From: Selaginella moellendorffii
Taxonomy: Eukaryota > Streptophyta > Lycopodiopsida > Selaginellales > Selaginellaceae
Direction: 5' to 3'
Length of the DNA stretch: 64,000 nucleotides
Assembly: GCF_000143415.4 (NCBI RefSeq)
Contig: NW_003314306.1
Location: 1,179,199 to 1,243,198 of the forward strand
The notes under the pieces were generated by a model. That model ran no database searches. It saw only the letters and a program-made list of their open reading frames with translations, and was not told the DNA's origin. This document shows, piece after piece, positions 1-10,869 of this stretch; positions within the stretch are counted from its first letter, which is position 1; each line of letters starts with the position of its first letter. Made by a program: the position numbers and the translations under genes.

Positions 1-687
1 CCGGTGGTGGAAAACGCTGCTTTCTCCTCCTCGCCATCGCCATCTATGGAACAAATCCTCGTGAGAGCCTGTAGCTGCACCCTCAGCTCCTCGGTGTGGA
101 GATAGAGCTCCACAAGGCTCTGAGCACTGCTGCGATCAAACCGAAGATTCAAGGCGGCCGAGTGTCCGTGCAAGATGGTCCTCACAGCAGAAGCAAAAGC
201 CTGATTCAAGAGCGGACAAGCGCCGCCAGCTTTCCTCCTGTGGAAGCCGAGGAAGAAGTCTACAAACCGATCGAGCTGGTACCTGTGCCACCCCGCTCGA
301 GCGAAACACGAGAGTAGCTTGGCCAAAGCGCTGGCGCTGGACGAGAGCCGCCAGAGAGTGGCGATGTTGTGAGCAGTCTTATCGGCAGCTTGCAAGGCAA
401 AGGCCGCGGCGAGGGAGCGCAAGGCTGTGATCGCGGAGGGAAGTCCCTGGAGAGCATGTAAAGAGTCCTTGACGAGCTTTGCCTCCTAGAATCACATTTT
501 CTTCGCAAATTATACTAGATACTAAAGGATACAAGGAGCTTACACTGGAACAAGGAGACGACGGCCGCGGCGCGTGTTTGATCGCCCCACGGATGGCGCA
601 AAACTCGCCGGGCTGCTCCCAGCAGTGTGAGATCTTCGGCGCGGAAGTCTCGAATCCGACCTGGATCCACATTTCTTCCTCCCGCAT
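1..687 (-). CDS. GCP5: Gamma-tubulin complex component 5-like protein, 5' part (continues beyond the window)
   Basis: Two exons are readable. Exon 1 (544-687) starts at an ATG just below an AGGGTTT leader and encodes 48 residues (MREEEMWIQVGF...). A 58-nt GT-AG intron (486-543) joins it in phase 0 to exon 2 (485 down to the left edge), which stays open to base 1. Exon 2 reads KLVKDSLHALQGLPSAI, then FALQAADKTA, SALAKLLSCFARAGWHRYQ, LDRFVDFFLGF, PLLNQAFASAVRTILHGH and LYLHTEELRVQLQALTRIC. This order matches the N-terminal part of plant GCP5/GCP6-type gamma-tubulin complex proteins, which build the ring complex that nucleates microtubules. The 3' part of the gene lies outside the window. GCP5 rather than GCP6 is a judgement from remembered family features. 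Confidence 0.72.
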
Positions 688-929
688 TTTTGCTAAACCC
701 TAATTCTAGCTGGGAATTTTAGTGGTGCAACGTATAGTTCTAAGCTTGAATATTTATTTGATCGCCAATGCTCCAAACAAGGAATCCTCGTCAGCTTGCA
801 GCCTAGCTCAAACTCATCATACCTGTTCGTGTGGCGTTCATCCTCCTTTCTCGTTGAGTTGAGTGTCCTAAGGGACGGGCAAAAAATCACTGCTTTTGCA
901 TATTCATCTAAGTGCCCAATCCCCTGTGC

Positions 930-1560
930 TCAAGTCGTAAACAAACATGATCCCAGATTGGCCTCTGCATGAACAGAACAACGGAAAACCATTCCGACAG
1001 AGCGCTGCCCAGCGTACACTTGATCAAGGATCGATTTATGGGTCTTTGCAGAGACGGCAACCAAGCCACCCTTGTCGTCAACCTTCCACACGCCATAGCC
1101 ATCAACTCCGGACTCCCCTGCCTCGCGGTTGCCTCCCGCATACACCCAGGCACTTGCAAAGTATCGCTGGCCATTGTACTCCCACGGCCTCGCGGTGCAC
1201 AGTCCCGGGAGCGGCAAAACGCAGCGCAGGATCTCTTCATCTGGGTCAACCTTGTCTTCCAGGCCCGTTATAATCCTGCCTACGGCGCAGCGGCTCTCAG
1301 ATTACAGCGTGGACTTGGCGCCCTTGGGAAGAGAAGACCACGAGCGCGTTGCCGAGTCGTAGATGCAGCACCAGCGACCCGAGAAGTCGACAGCGGTGGC
1401 AGGACAGAGAAAGCGACTTTGAAGCCATTCTATGGAGCGGTGGTAGTTCGCTCCACCCTTGGGTCACTGGCTTCCCCACCACCAGGTGAAACACAATCAA
1501 TCATGCCCAATGTAGCCAGGTCCACATAGCTGAGAACCGTCTCCAAAATGTCGCAGCACA
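930..1560 (-). pseudogene. F-box/kelch-type protein relic with frameshifts and a stop
   Basis: On the minus strand an F-box start (DILETVLSYVDLATLGM, near 1550-1500) is followed, in a different frame, by VGKPVTQGWSELPPLHRM, then after another frame change by PATAVDFSGRWCCIYDSAT and RSWSSLPKGAKSTL. An in-frame TAA interrupts before SRCAVGRIITGLEDKVDPDE, which continues to VYAGGNREAGESGVDGYGVW and stops at about 930. F-box/kelch proteins are substrate adaptors of SCF ubiquitin ligases. At least two frameshifts and one stop, with no intron that would remove them, mark it as a pseudogene. Its 5' end is cut exactly where a PPR-gene relic begins. Confidence 0.7.
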
Positions 1561-1900
1561 GTCTATGATCGTAGCAAGACGTCCTCTTAGTTTCTTCTTT
1601 CTAAAGAAGTTATTCCCCGTTATTAACCTCCTCACTGGCTTGTGCTTCTCAACTCTGCCGTCTCATTGAAACTGAGCTTCTCATAAATCTTTCCAATCCT
1701 GATTATCTCCCTCTTTATGCTCAATCTCATCTACTGAGGAGACATCGAAAGTGTTCATTGTAAAGTCATGGCGTGATAAACATCCACCTGTGACGTTCCT
1801 CCAGTCAGATTGAACGTAGAAAACACACAACTTACGTGAATCAGGCGTGGAAGTCTTCCATGCTGGCCAGCCAAACTGATCCCAGAGACGTAATACTGTA
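1561..1900 (-). pseudogene. Decayed partial copy of the THA8-like PPR gene at 34.9-36.2 kb
   Basis: The reverse complement aligns in order with the PPR gene on the other side of the window: ATTCACGTAAGTTGTG (donor of an intron), AACGTCACAGGTGGATG (intron end and exon start), TTTACAATGAACACTT, GGAAAGATTTATGAGAAGCTC, GAGAAGCACAAGCCA and CGTCTTGCTACGATCATAGAC. Intron sequence is retained, so this is a DNA-level duplication and not a processed copy. Internal deletions remove most of the coding frame, including the last intron region. It runs directly into the F-box relic. Confidence 0.75.
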
Positions 1901-2400
1901 AAGAAATGAGGACTTTAGTCATTAGTGGTCATGTTTTTTCTATTTAGTCGCGGACCTTTTTTTTTCCTACCAGGACAGGGATCTCATGACAATCATCCTC
2001 GAATGCTGCCTTCAAGAGAAAGTTTTCAACACATTTCTACTGTCTCATGATTCACAGATTCTAATTACAAGAAAAAACCAAAGAACCTTCGTAGTTATTT
2101 TCCAACCTTCTGGTGGCACCATTCAATTCCACTCCCTAGACTAAGTGTTGAGTTACAGAATCATGCAACATCTCTGACATGAACATACTTTCTAAGCTGC
2201 TGAAATATCCCACCTCATCATCAAAAACAAATAAAATCCCTTCTTGTTTATCATATTGCTAAAGGTCCTTAAGAATCAATAGAATTCTTATAAGAAAAGG
2301 ATCATAAATTACCATGTAAATCATACTTATCAGTATCTATCACTATAAATTGTTGGCGACAAGGTGATAAGGCGGACAAAGAGAAGAGCTTCTTCATCCC
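1901..2400. other. Intergenic stretch, nothing recognised
   Basis: AT-richer sequence between the PPR relic and the terpene synthase relic. I see no convincing open frame, RNA gene or repeat. Confidence 0.5.
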
Positions 2401-2404
2401 GCCA

Positions 2405-3090
2405 GTAACCCAATCTGGCTTACAATGCAAATCTCATTGCCCAAGTCGACAACTGTTTCTTGAAGTTTCTGCCAGAGCAAGTTCTCAAGAGCTATGTCTT
2501 CCCGAGCTTTCCAGCTTGCGCACTGCTAATATATCGCTTTGACGATATCCTCACATCCCGCCCTCGTACATTGTTTTGTCCTATAAGCTGGCTCGACATG
2601 GAGCTAAGCTGGATTCTCATCCTCAGCATGAACACTTACATCTGGCTGAGAGAAATGGCTGAACCGTTTATCGATTTCATGCAGGGCTTGAAGCTGGCAG
2701 GAGATGCTTCTGCTTCAGAGATTGGAATCCACCACGTTATGATTGTCAACGACTTGTTCTCCTTCAGGAAAGAACGGGCCACTAGGAACTACCTCAACAT
2801 CATCCGGCCTTGTTGTGGCTTACAATCTAAACCTGGAAATCAACAATGCAATTGCAAAGGTGACAAGCATGATCCAGGAGCTGGAAGAGGAGTTCACACA
2901 AAAGAAGAGAGAAATATAAATGGTCTCTGTGTCAAGGATGGTGTTATGGAGTACCTGGCGGGAATGGAGGAGTAATATAGAATGGTCGTGGCAAACGGCA
3001 CGTAGGCTGGATTCCTCCACCAATAAAGTCCGCAAGCTTTTCCCTTTGACTCGATTATTTCGATTGTGTTCCTATGTTCCTCCTCGTTCT
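2405..3090 (+). pseudogene. Microbial-type terpene synthase-like (MTPSL) relic
   Basis: An open segment (2460-2975) contains FDDILTSRP, resembling the aspartate-rich DDxx(D/E) metal site, and NDLFSFRKE, an NSE/DTE-type second metal site, at the spacing of class I terpene synthases of the microbial-like type known in Selaginella. After this the frame breaks: AYNLNLEINNAIAK and SMIQELEEEFTQKK lie in one frame, NGLCVKDGVMEYLAGMEE in another and NIEWSWQTARRLDS in a third. The upstream helices are also garbled. The enzyme class cyclises prenyl diphosphates to volatile terpenes; this copy is not functional as read. Its end overlaps the 3' end of the neighbouring minus-strand gene. Confidence 0.75.
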
Positions 3091-4038
3091 CTTTAGATAG
3101 CTCGCAGTGGGCTGAATGCTACTGTCCTCCACAAGCATCTCTACAAGCTCTGGAGTATCGGGCCCAAAATTGGTCACCCGAGGCCCCCAGTAGTGATTCA
3201 TCCTCATCTCCTCCTCCTCCGCCACGATCGTCGCCCCAGTCCCCATCGAAAACATGTGTGCGTCGATGCTCGTCGCGCTCTCCACCAGCGATGGCCGAAA
3301 GATTGGCTTCTGTCGGCTGCGAGAACCCGCAATCCTACCCTCGGTCTCACGTTTTCTTCTCTGGTACCGCTCGATCATCCAGTTCCCGGGATCTCCCGCT
3401 GGATTCCCCACGAAGAACATACACTGGAGCAAGATCTGGGACACTTCGCTCGTCTCCGCTCTTCTTTGCACGAATCTGGCCAGAAAGGCCGGGAATGTGT
3501 CCATGGGCGAGAATGGGTACTCGTCCACATCCATCTCAAGCGCCCAAACACTCGATTGATTGTAGTTCGCAAGGAAATGAGCGTAGGAATTCTCCTGCTC
3601 GTAATGGCAATCCGAGCTCTCTAGCATCGGGAAGAGCGAGTAGAAGCGGTGGTACGTGAGAGCACCGGATTCCACATAAGGCCGGAGATTTTCCTCCTGT
3701 GACTCGGATTGACCGTGGGCGGTATCATACCAGTAGATGTGCTCCACACCTGCGCTGCCCATGAATTCGATCCACTGCCGGCACTCGAAGGCCGTGATGT
3801 TGAAGAGATCCGCTGCGAATACCCTGTTAACAATCACCGCGACGAGAAAGAAGCCGTCACCCTCGTGTAGATTGATCATTAGACGGGGGCTCGATTTGTT
3901 GCCAAAGCGGACGAACTCGAGCTGGGAGATCACAAGAAAAATGAGCCACGCTGCCAAAAGTAGCATCCATATTTTCCTATTGATCGTAGTGTTGTTGCTA
4001 CCATTGCCATTCATTGATGATGATCCCAGACGCACCAT
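3055..4038 (-). CDS. GT92 (DUF23) family glycosyltransferase
   Basis: Single-exon frame of 327 residues starting MVRLGSSSMNGNG. A type II membrane anchor (about residues 24-42, WMLLLAAWLIFLVISQLEF) is followed by a lumenal domain. Family features are FECRQWIEFMGSAGVEHIYW near residue 85, the DxD-type nucleotide-sugar site in ALEMDVDEYPF (about 168-178) and the C-terminal RMNHYWGPRVTNFGPDTPE. Plant GT92 members include galactan beta-1,4-galactosyltransferases of pectin synthesis in the Golgi; the exact acceptor here is unknown. The protein is shorter than typical plant members (about 500 residues), with a short stem. The gene ends inside the terpene synthase relic on the opposite strand. Confidence 0.85.
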   Translation of the reverse strand: MVRLGSSSMNGNGSNNTTINRKIWMLLLAAWLIFLVISQLEFVRFGNKSSPRLMINLHEGDGFFLVAVIVNRVFAADLFNITAFECRQWIEFMGSAGVEHIYWYDTAHGQSESQEENLRPYVESGALTYHRFYSLFPMLESSDCHYEQENSYAHFLANYNQSSVWALEMDVDEYPFSPMDTFPAFLARFVQRRAETSEVSQILLQCMFFVGNPAGDPGNWMIERYQRRKRETEGRIAGSRSRQKPIFRPSLVESATSIDAHMFSMGTGATIVAEEEEMRMNHYWGPRVTNFGPDTPELVEMLVEDSSIQPTASYLKRTRRNIGTQSK

Positions 4039-5579
4039 GGCGTAGACTCTTGCTTAGATATTTAGTCAAGCTAAATCTGATTGCCTAACTCATCGTTGTT
4101 GGTCGCAAAATCGAATCTTAATGAAACAGCAGATTTGCTGATTATAGTCCCAAGAAACATAAAACTTTATCAATGCAATGCAATTGAATTTAGCCCACAC
4201 CTCTTCGGTCCTTCTAAATATGATAGACCACGCTGCTTTAACACTTAGGGAACATACAAACCAATCGTTGAACTATCACTCTATTTACTTTGTTATCCTT
4301 CTATAGCTGTTATTGTTTTAGAATATTTTAAGAATACTATTTGTAATGGTTTAACAACAACAATATTTTATGATATCAACAACAAAATATTGACACAAAA
4401 CATTAGAGCATAGAGTGTGGAGTGATTTTAATTTATGTTTTCTCTTTTAGTTATCTTTGAAAAATATAAAATTTCCTTTTTTTCTTAAGGCACAAAGCAT
4501 GCAAAGATGGTGTGTTACTTTAACCATTAGCTTTGGACATAACAACCTCATAATGGCAAGAAAAGAAGCTAAAGAATCAATGAAATTTTTATCACTCTTT
4601 CACTAAAACATTTACTATTGATTATTGCTTCCCAAAATCACTCTAAAGAAGTATATAATGAAAATTTTCACGAGTGAACAATGCGTAAACAAGCATTATG
4701 GATTTTAAAGAGCACTGAATAGAGTATGAAACATAGATTATAAAGTAGATTATATAAAATTTTACATTAGAAAATAAAGTATATAATTTGCTTTTATCCC
4801 TCATCATTTTTGGTGTGGTGACTATGGAATTGTTTTGAGTTTTCTTTTTTTTAATTTCTTTTACCTTTCCTTTTCTACATTTCTAAAAGTTATGAAAAAT
4901 AAGTGGTCAAATAGAGTTTGATCAAAGTGTTATTCTAAACCATCATCCCTCACTAAATCATAATTTGTAGTTAGGTTTTTTTTGTCTTCCTGAGGAGTTA
5001 CAAGTTAAAATTCTTTACTTAATCTTTAAAAAACTTCACTTATTTGTTGAGAGCAATAAAAGTCCCAAGTTATCCTAATTCCATTTTCATTGAAAATATA
5101 AAATATTATCTTTACTTTTTCAAAAGTCTTAAAAATGAAAGGTGATTGAGAAAGTGCTCTTAGATATTTCTAGGTTGAGTTTGTGATATTAAATTTAGCT
5201 TTTGGACTTGGCTTATAAGTGGATGCCATGTAAACAGTAGGGATTAAATTTTTATGCTTGTGAGGAAGATATTTAAAACAATGATAGACTAAAAAATATC
5301 TTCATTAAATATATAGATTGGATATATAAGTGATAGTGATAAACAATTTTGGAATAAATCTTTTTATTGTTTGGCCTATTCAAAATTGTATATTAAAGTC
5401 TTGTTTCCAAGATCATGTTTAATAATACAGTTAGCATCATTCAAGAGAATTTGACTTTGAAATTCTTTTAATCATTGTCAATATTCTCATAAAGCATCAT
5501 GAATTGAGGAAAGCTTGGTTACAAATCTGTTACATAGAGTCACATTTGAAAATGTATATCATTACAACAATAATTTGTT

Positions 5580-5900
5580 ATAGATTCTTGAATTTAGAGT
5601 TCCCAAGAGGTCACTTAATTGAGTTTAAATGGGATTTAAATTAAGTTTATAAGAGTTCAAATATAAAAGGAAAATGCCCATGAATAAAAATACACTTACT
5701 TTTCCAATTAGTTAAGGGTTTTAGGAGAATTGGTTAGGATATTTGAGGTTAAGCAATACTATTCAAACTTAAAGATATATAACCCTAAATATCTTAAAAC
5801 CTTTAAATGAGGTGCATTTTTATTTATGAGTTTTTTCCCTCTATATTTAAACTCCAATGCTCCCTTATACCGTTGTCCTAAAAACCCCACTTTCTTGATC
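5580..5900. repeat. TRIM-family LTR fragments in inverted orientation, one apparently inserted in the other
   Basis: Bases about 5645-5755 match, in plus orientation, the LTR at 44739-44932 (AAATATAAAAGGAAAATGCC, then CCAATTAGTTAAGGG). Bases about 5755-5900 and about 5582-5625 match the same LTR in minus orientation (minus reads TTTAAATATAGAGGG, then AGTGACCTCTTGGGAACTC). The minus copy is therefore split by the plus copy. Both are heavily decayed. Confidence 0.55.
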
Positions 5901-6088
5901 AGCCCTTTCCTTTTATAATTAAATTTTAATAAATCATCTTTCAAAGCATTCTCTTTAGCTGCTTACATTTGTCTTATAGCAATTCAAAAGAACCTATAGC
6001 AAAGATTTTTTAGTGCATTCATTCTTTTTGTGGTCTATATATAATTTTAAAATCCTCCTTTGGTGTAACTTATGAAATGCAATTGTTA

Positions 6089-6400
6089 ATGTGGCAAGTG
6101 AACTTTGAGGGAGTGTTCAACTTAAAAAAGAAAGTAGCTAGTATTAGAGTTATTTTCACTAATCTAAAAGGCATAAAACACATATTGGATAAATTGTTAT
6201 AAATACCCACACTTACAACCAAGATGAGTATGCTACTTTGATTCAAGAATTGAAGGATGCAAAAGTATTAAGAGCTAAAGATGTGGTTATTATAGGAGAT
6301 TTGAAGGTAATTATGAATTAAGTGAATGGGAGTTAAGCATTTCTATCAAAAGATGGTCTATTCCTTCAAAATCAAACACATTGTAATAAGGAACAACTTT
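6089..6400 (+). mobile_element. Retrotransposon RNase H domain relic
   Basis: The plus strand reads, with stops and shifts, WQVNFEGVFNLKKK, then about 40 codons later QDEYATLIQELKDAKVLRA and KDVVIIGDLKVIM. This is the order of a plant retrotransposon RNase H (W..FDG, AEY.AL..GL..A, V.GDS..V). Several stops show that it is dead. It places at least part of this island as decayed LTR-retroelement DNA. Confidence 0.5.
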
Positions 6401-8539
6401 GAAACAAATTTGCTAGCTCAAGTTGGTAATAGGAAGTCATAATAACTTAAAGCTTATCATAACAAAGTTAGTAAAAATTTCTTAGAGTGGAGAAGATTCT
6501 AAAATTAATTTTATAGTGTTTATAAATATTTGAATCTTAAAGTTTTTTACTTTTTAGCATTTATATCTAGTGCCCAAATTGATCCCTACAAATTCAGGGC
6601 AACAAATGACACAATGAATGATTACACTGTCCTAAACATTTGCCAACCAGCCTCAACTTCCTCCCTCCCCATGGAAGGTTTGCTTTGAACTCTTGATTGG
6701 ACTGATCAATCAATTGGTGGAACTAGGGAATTTGCACATATGGATGTTGAAAGGTTGAGAAGCCTTGTCACACACAATCCAAATAGCAAAAGCAAAACAT
6801 TCTTATACAGCCATTCCCCTCTTCTTTGTGGATTAGGAGTTTCTGAGGATGGGATGAAATCACACAATTACTGCTGGAATCTTATGAGTGATGGAGTTAA
6901 GGCCACCAGCTTGGATCATTTGCTATACTCTCCCTACTTGGTGCCAATTTTAAGCTCATTTACTTAATTTGGTTTACCATTTTTCATTTCATGGTTGTTC
7001 ACAAAAGAGTAATATTGTGCCTCTCACTAGATCACTCTTTGATTGTAAGAGACTATCCTTTTTATACCATTAGATTTCTGTAATAGACTAAGCATTCAGA
7101 CTTTCATAGTGGAGATCTCTTATTAACCACAATAGCTAAGACTGCACTCCTATTATTGGGAGAGTCAGAGATGGCACAAATTGCTTTAAAGGCCAGATGA
7201 TGGTATGGAGCTTAGTTACCTCCCTACCACCCTTCTACTCCACCCTGCTTTGTGTTCCATCTATCCATGATTGTTAGTAATGGCTCAAATCCTATTTTTG
7301 GTTTGCTTTGATATACCTAAATTATATTTAGATATTCTAGAATATTTTACCATCTAATGGTTGTTATTCATTTAGTAAATATTAAATTAATTCAAACTTA
7401 GATTAATCTTGTATTTATAATTTATAAATATGTTTATAATTTATGAACTTCCTTAAACACTTTCTAGTATATTCTTGTTTATTCTACCATCTAATGGTTG
7501 ATATTCAGTAAGATTAAATCTTGATTTATAAATTATAAACATGTTTATAATTATTGATCAATTGGATTATTTAAATAATACTAAATAGGAATGACACTAA
7601 TATTAAGCAAACCAAGCTGCATGCAATTTGTAGTAAATTATTATTAAATTTGAGAATATTTGTTTAATCTATAGTTATTTTTTATTTTAAACATGTATAA
7701 TAATAATAATCTTAACATTTTAACTTTTATTTTTCAATCCCTAATCAAGGTTTAATGTTCTAATACAATCTGTGCTAAGTTTTTAGTAGATTGCTCCTCC
7801 TTCCCAGTTCTTTCCACAGTCAATCACAGTAAGCTTAACAAAAGTCATCTTTAGCTGCATGGATCCAACTACCTGGAAATAGTGGACTAAGAGCTAGATA
7901 ATTGAGCAATCCCTTCATATTGAGATTGCCTTGTTGTAAAGCATCTAAAGCTCACGATTCTCCCATGGGGTATCATCTTCTTTGTACTGTTTATAGTGCA
8001 AGTCATCTTTTTTATTCTTTTAAAAGCTTTGTAGTTAAATAGAATATATCAAAATCTAGGACTAGCTGGAAGAAGTCCCAAGAATGTTATATTTCTCTAC
8101 TTTTAAATTTCAAATTAGTAAGGATTGGGTACAACTGATTTTAAAAATTAATAAATATAGATTATTTTTTCCTCGCATCAAAGAAAATCTGCTCTTTCTT
8201 GTGCTTTTTTTCAGCACACGAACTTGTGTCAAAAGCCTACTACCAAAGAAATCATAAAGCTTTTGATTCCAACTAATCTGCTCAGGCTGGACCCCATCCA
8301 AGGAATAACTTTGCGTGAACTTGAAATACTTTACCATTGCTGATCATATCAACATTTATCTAAAAAGATTTAAACTTAAATAATAATCAAGGTTTAATAC
8401 TACTTTTTTTAATTAGGTTGGTTCGCTCTAGTAGGTGAAAAAAACTCAAACAAAAGAGAAAGAATCAAGCATGGTTGTAGCTTCTAGAGCATGATAGAAA
8501 TATGAAAACCAAGTCGAATAACACTCCACAAGCACGTGT

Positions 8540-8760
8540 ATATCAACAGTTCTCAGTTCTTGCAGTGACTCACAAGCTAAGTAAATCCTTGAAAACCATC
8601 ACATTGGGAGGTGTAGACACGTGGAGATGAACAGAGAGATCCTTGCGCATGGAGACACCCCAGACACAAAGTACTGCAACATGATTAGCAGGACGAAACG
8701 AGATCCACCTCAAAAGAATGACAATGGACATTGAGCGTCCAAATCATGATAGCATCACGT
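8540..8760 (-). pseudogene. F-box/LRR gene fragment related to the genes at 52-54 kb
   Basis: The plus-strand text GTAAATCCTTGAAAACCATC, then GAGACACCCCAGACACAAAG and GATCCACCTCAAAAGAATGA, aligns with 53061-53240 in the F-box/LRR gene. It spans the last-exon start, the last intron (donor GTGGATC, acceptor GCAG on the minus strand) and the end of the previous exon. Only this portion is preserved, and it is isolated in the AT-rich island. Confidence 0.65.
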
Positions 8761-9341
8761 TATGCAACTTCTAACATGCCTTGTTAAGAACAGAAGAAGT
8801 TTCAGAGATAACTAGCCTCAAATGTTGGGAGTGCAACTGCCTCTATACAGTTCCAAAGTAAAACCACGAGTAAAACATTCAGTTTTGGAGCTCAAACATC
8901 TCATCTGGAGCATCATATTAGATTAGCAACTTTGGAGCACCACGTTAGCTCCTGCTAAGATGCATTTTAAACCCCTTCTCTTCATGAGATGGAAAAAATT
9001 TCTTTTGAGAGTTGGTTTCCTACATTATGTTAGTAGAAGTTGAATAAAAATGTTATCACCAGCATATTAAACATAAAAAATTAATAGCGCAGCAAATTAT
9101 TTACAAATTATGATACAAATCCCTTTAGTTTGTGTGGTAAAGTAAATGCCTTTGTGGACATCATCGCTTGTTCCTTTCAAGCACGGAAAACATAAAAGAG
9201 CACTTGACAAATGGTGGTTTGTGGTGCCCCAGCATGCTTGTGGGACAACTACGTGCTATTGTTTTTGCGTAAAGTTTTTAAAACCATTAGAGCGTTGTTG
9301 TTTCTTTTGCTTTGAAGAAATAATATGTCGAACTATAAACC

Positions 9342-10614
9342 TCAAGCCGGAGTAAAATGGTTGAGCTTCAAGCTTTCCACGCACTCTTTAAGGTTGTGTT
9401 CCAGGCTGTGGAAGCGAAGGCCGAGCTCCTCTTGCAGTTTCCTGGTGGAGATGGCATATGGAGTGGCCTTGGGAGATCCATTGTCTTCACATCTGCTCAC
9501 AAGATCAAAGCGTGATCATCTGGATCAATCTGCGATTTATAACTTACTCTGTTGGGATTGGATACTCTGGATAGAGCTTGCGCAGCGTTTCGACCACGTC
9601 TTCGTAGTGAGTAACCCTCTCCACGCACAAGTACCTCCCGGAAGCATTTGGATTCTCGTAAGCTAGCAAGTGAGCCTCAGCAACATCTCCAACTCCCACC
9701 CATCCCAAACAAGCATTTGAGTAGTGTGTTTTGCTACCTGATCGAAGTCATGATCTTGAAACCACAAACAATAGAAAAAACACTTTTACCATTGATGAGT
9801 TTAAGGATAATCTCGCAGCTGGTGTTCAAAGTAGGCTGCAGGAGCGGTCCAATTACCATGGCAGGATTTATAGTCACCAGGTTAAGTCCTTTCTCTTTGG
9901 CAAACTTCCACGCTTCTTGCTCAGCTAGTGTCTTCGAAAGAATGTACCAGGCCTGCAGAAGGAAAGCAAATGGAGAATTGTCCAGGAGAGGCCTTTCTTA
10001 CCTTCATCTCTCTGCAATAGTCGGGGTCGCTAAAGCAAGACTCATCGACGACCGTGTCGGGCGTTCTCTTGGGATTATACGCCACTGCCGCAGTGGACGA
10101 CGTGACAACCACTTTGGCGACCGAGGGGCTCCGGGAACACGCCTCGAGAACATTGAGAGTTCCTTGTACTGCTGGCTGGATGAGCTGACGCTGCGATCAT
10201 TATACAACACACAAAAGGAGTGAGAAGGAGCGAGAATTCTTTGAAAACTTTCTCAAAACTTACTTCCGGGTCAGCCACGCCTGCCAAGAAGAAAGGAGAG
10301 GCTGTGTGGAAAACACCCTGGCAGTCTTTTACCACATCATTGAATGCGCCGTCCTTGAGAAGATCGGCCTCGACGAGCTCCAATCTCTCCTCCGCGCCAG
10401 GCAGGCCTCGCAAATGCGATGTTCTGCTCGGATCGGCTGGAAACAATCGATCAAAATCTCGCTCCTATCCTATCTCTGGCTAGATTTCGCGCTTACTCAA
10501 GCTCCGCACGGTGCCGCGCACCTTGTAGCCGCGATCCAGCAGCAGCTTCACCAAGAACGATGCGATGAATCCCGACGCGCCGGTCACGCACACCAGCCCC
10601 TTGCCCTTGTCCAT
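9342..10614 (-). CDS. Cinnamoyl-CoA reductase-like / DFR-superfamily NADPH-dependent reductase
   Basis: Six exons: 10497-10614, 10264-10436, 10002-10190, 9790-9952, 9548-9737 and 9342-9492 give 327 residues with consistent phases. The start [12 protein letters not shown] lies in a strong context (GGCGATGG); an in-frame ATG 29 codons upstream is less likely. Extended short-chain dehydrogenase features are [15 protein letters not shown] (NADP-binding glycine motif, residues 8-22), [17 protein letters not shown], the catalytic Y-x3-K in [14 protein letters not shown] and [15 protein letters not shown]. The KNWYCYGK signature of true lignin CCRs is absent, so it is better called CCR-like, near phenylacetaldehyde or tetraketide reductases. 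It would reduce a carbonyl on a phenylpropanoid- or fatty-acyl-derived substrate in the cytosol; the substrate is unknown. Confidence 0.88.
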
Positions 10615-10712
10615 CGCCGCTCGACTCCCCTGTTCTAGGGCATTCACTCCATCCTCGCTTTTCAAAAGCTCGTAGTCGCGAGAAAAATATTCATTAATCA
10701 TGCTTTGGCACC

Positions 10713-10790
10713 AAATGTCGGTGAAGTCTAGTGGTGAGTATCTCCGCCTGTCATGCGGAGGACCCGGGTTCGATCCTCGGTGAAGTGGAA
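10713..10790 (+). tRNA. tRNA-Asp(GTC)-like gene, probably a pseudogene or tRNA-derived element
   Basis: The body resembles plant tRNA-Asp. It has a D arm with TAGTGGTGAGTATC (A-box), an anticodon stem TCCGC/GCGGA around the loop CTGTCAT (anticodon GTC) and a T arm CCGGG-TTCGATC-CTCGG (B-box). The 3' acceptor strand (GAAGTGG) does not pair with the 5' strand GTCGGTG, so a functional tRNA is unlikely. Confidence 0.5.
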
Positions 10791-10825
10791 AATGGTACTA
10801 ATTAATCCTGTTTTGGCAACAATTT

Positions 10826-10865
10826 CCGCGGAGGACCCGGGTTCGATCCTCGGTCAAGTGGAAAG
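10826..10865 (+). repeat. Second copy of the 3' half of the tRNA-Asp-like element
   Basis: CGCGGAGGACCCGGGTTCG, then ATCCTCGGTCAAGTGGAAA, repeats 10756-10792 with one or two changes. It includes the degenerate acceptor tail and the trailing AAA. A direct partial duplication of a tRNA-derived unit explains it. Confidence 0.7.
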
Positions 10866-10869
10866 TTTT

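Larger units (their letters stand above)
4046..9340. other. AT-rich, gene-poor island with decayed repeats
   Basis: Strikingly AT-rich compared with both flanks, with no convincing gene. It contains LTR-like copies at 5580-5900, an RNase H relic near 6089-6400, an F-box relic at 8540-8760 and dispersed AT-rich blocks (for example around 7380-7620) that resemble a block near 46020-46130. Short open frames at 6740-6967, 8110-8337 and 9146-9355 have no recognisable homology and are probably chance. Confidence 0.6.
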
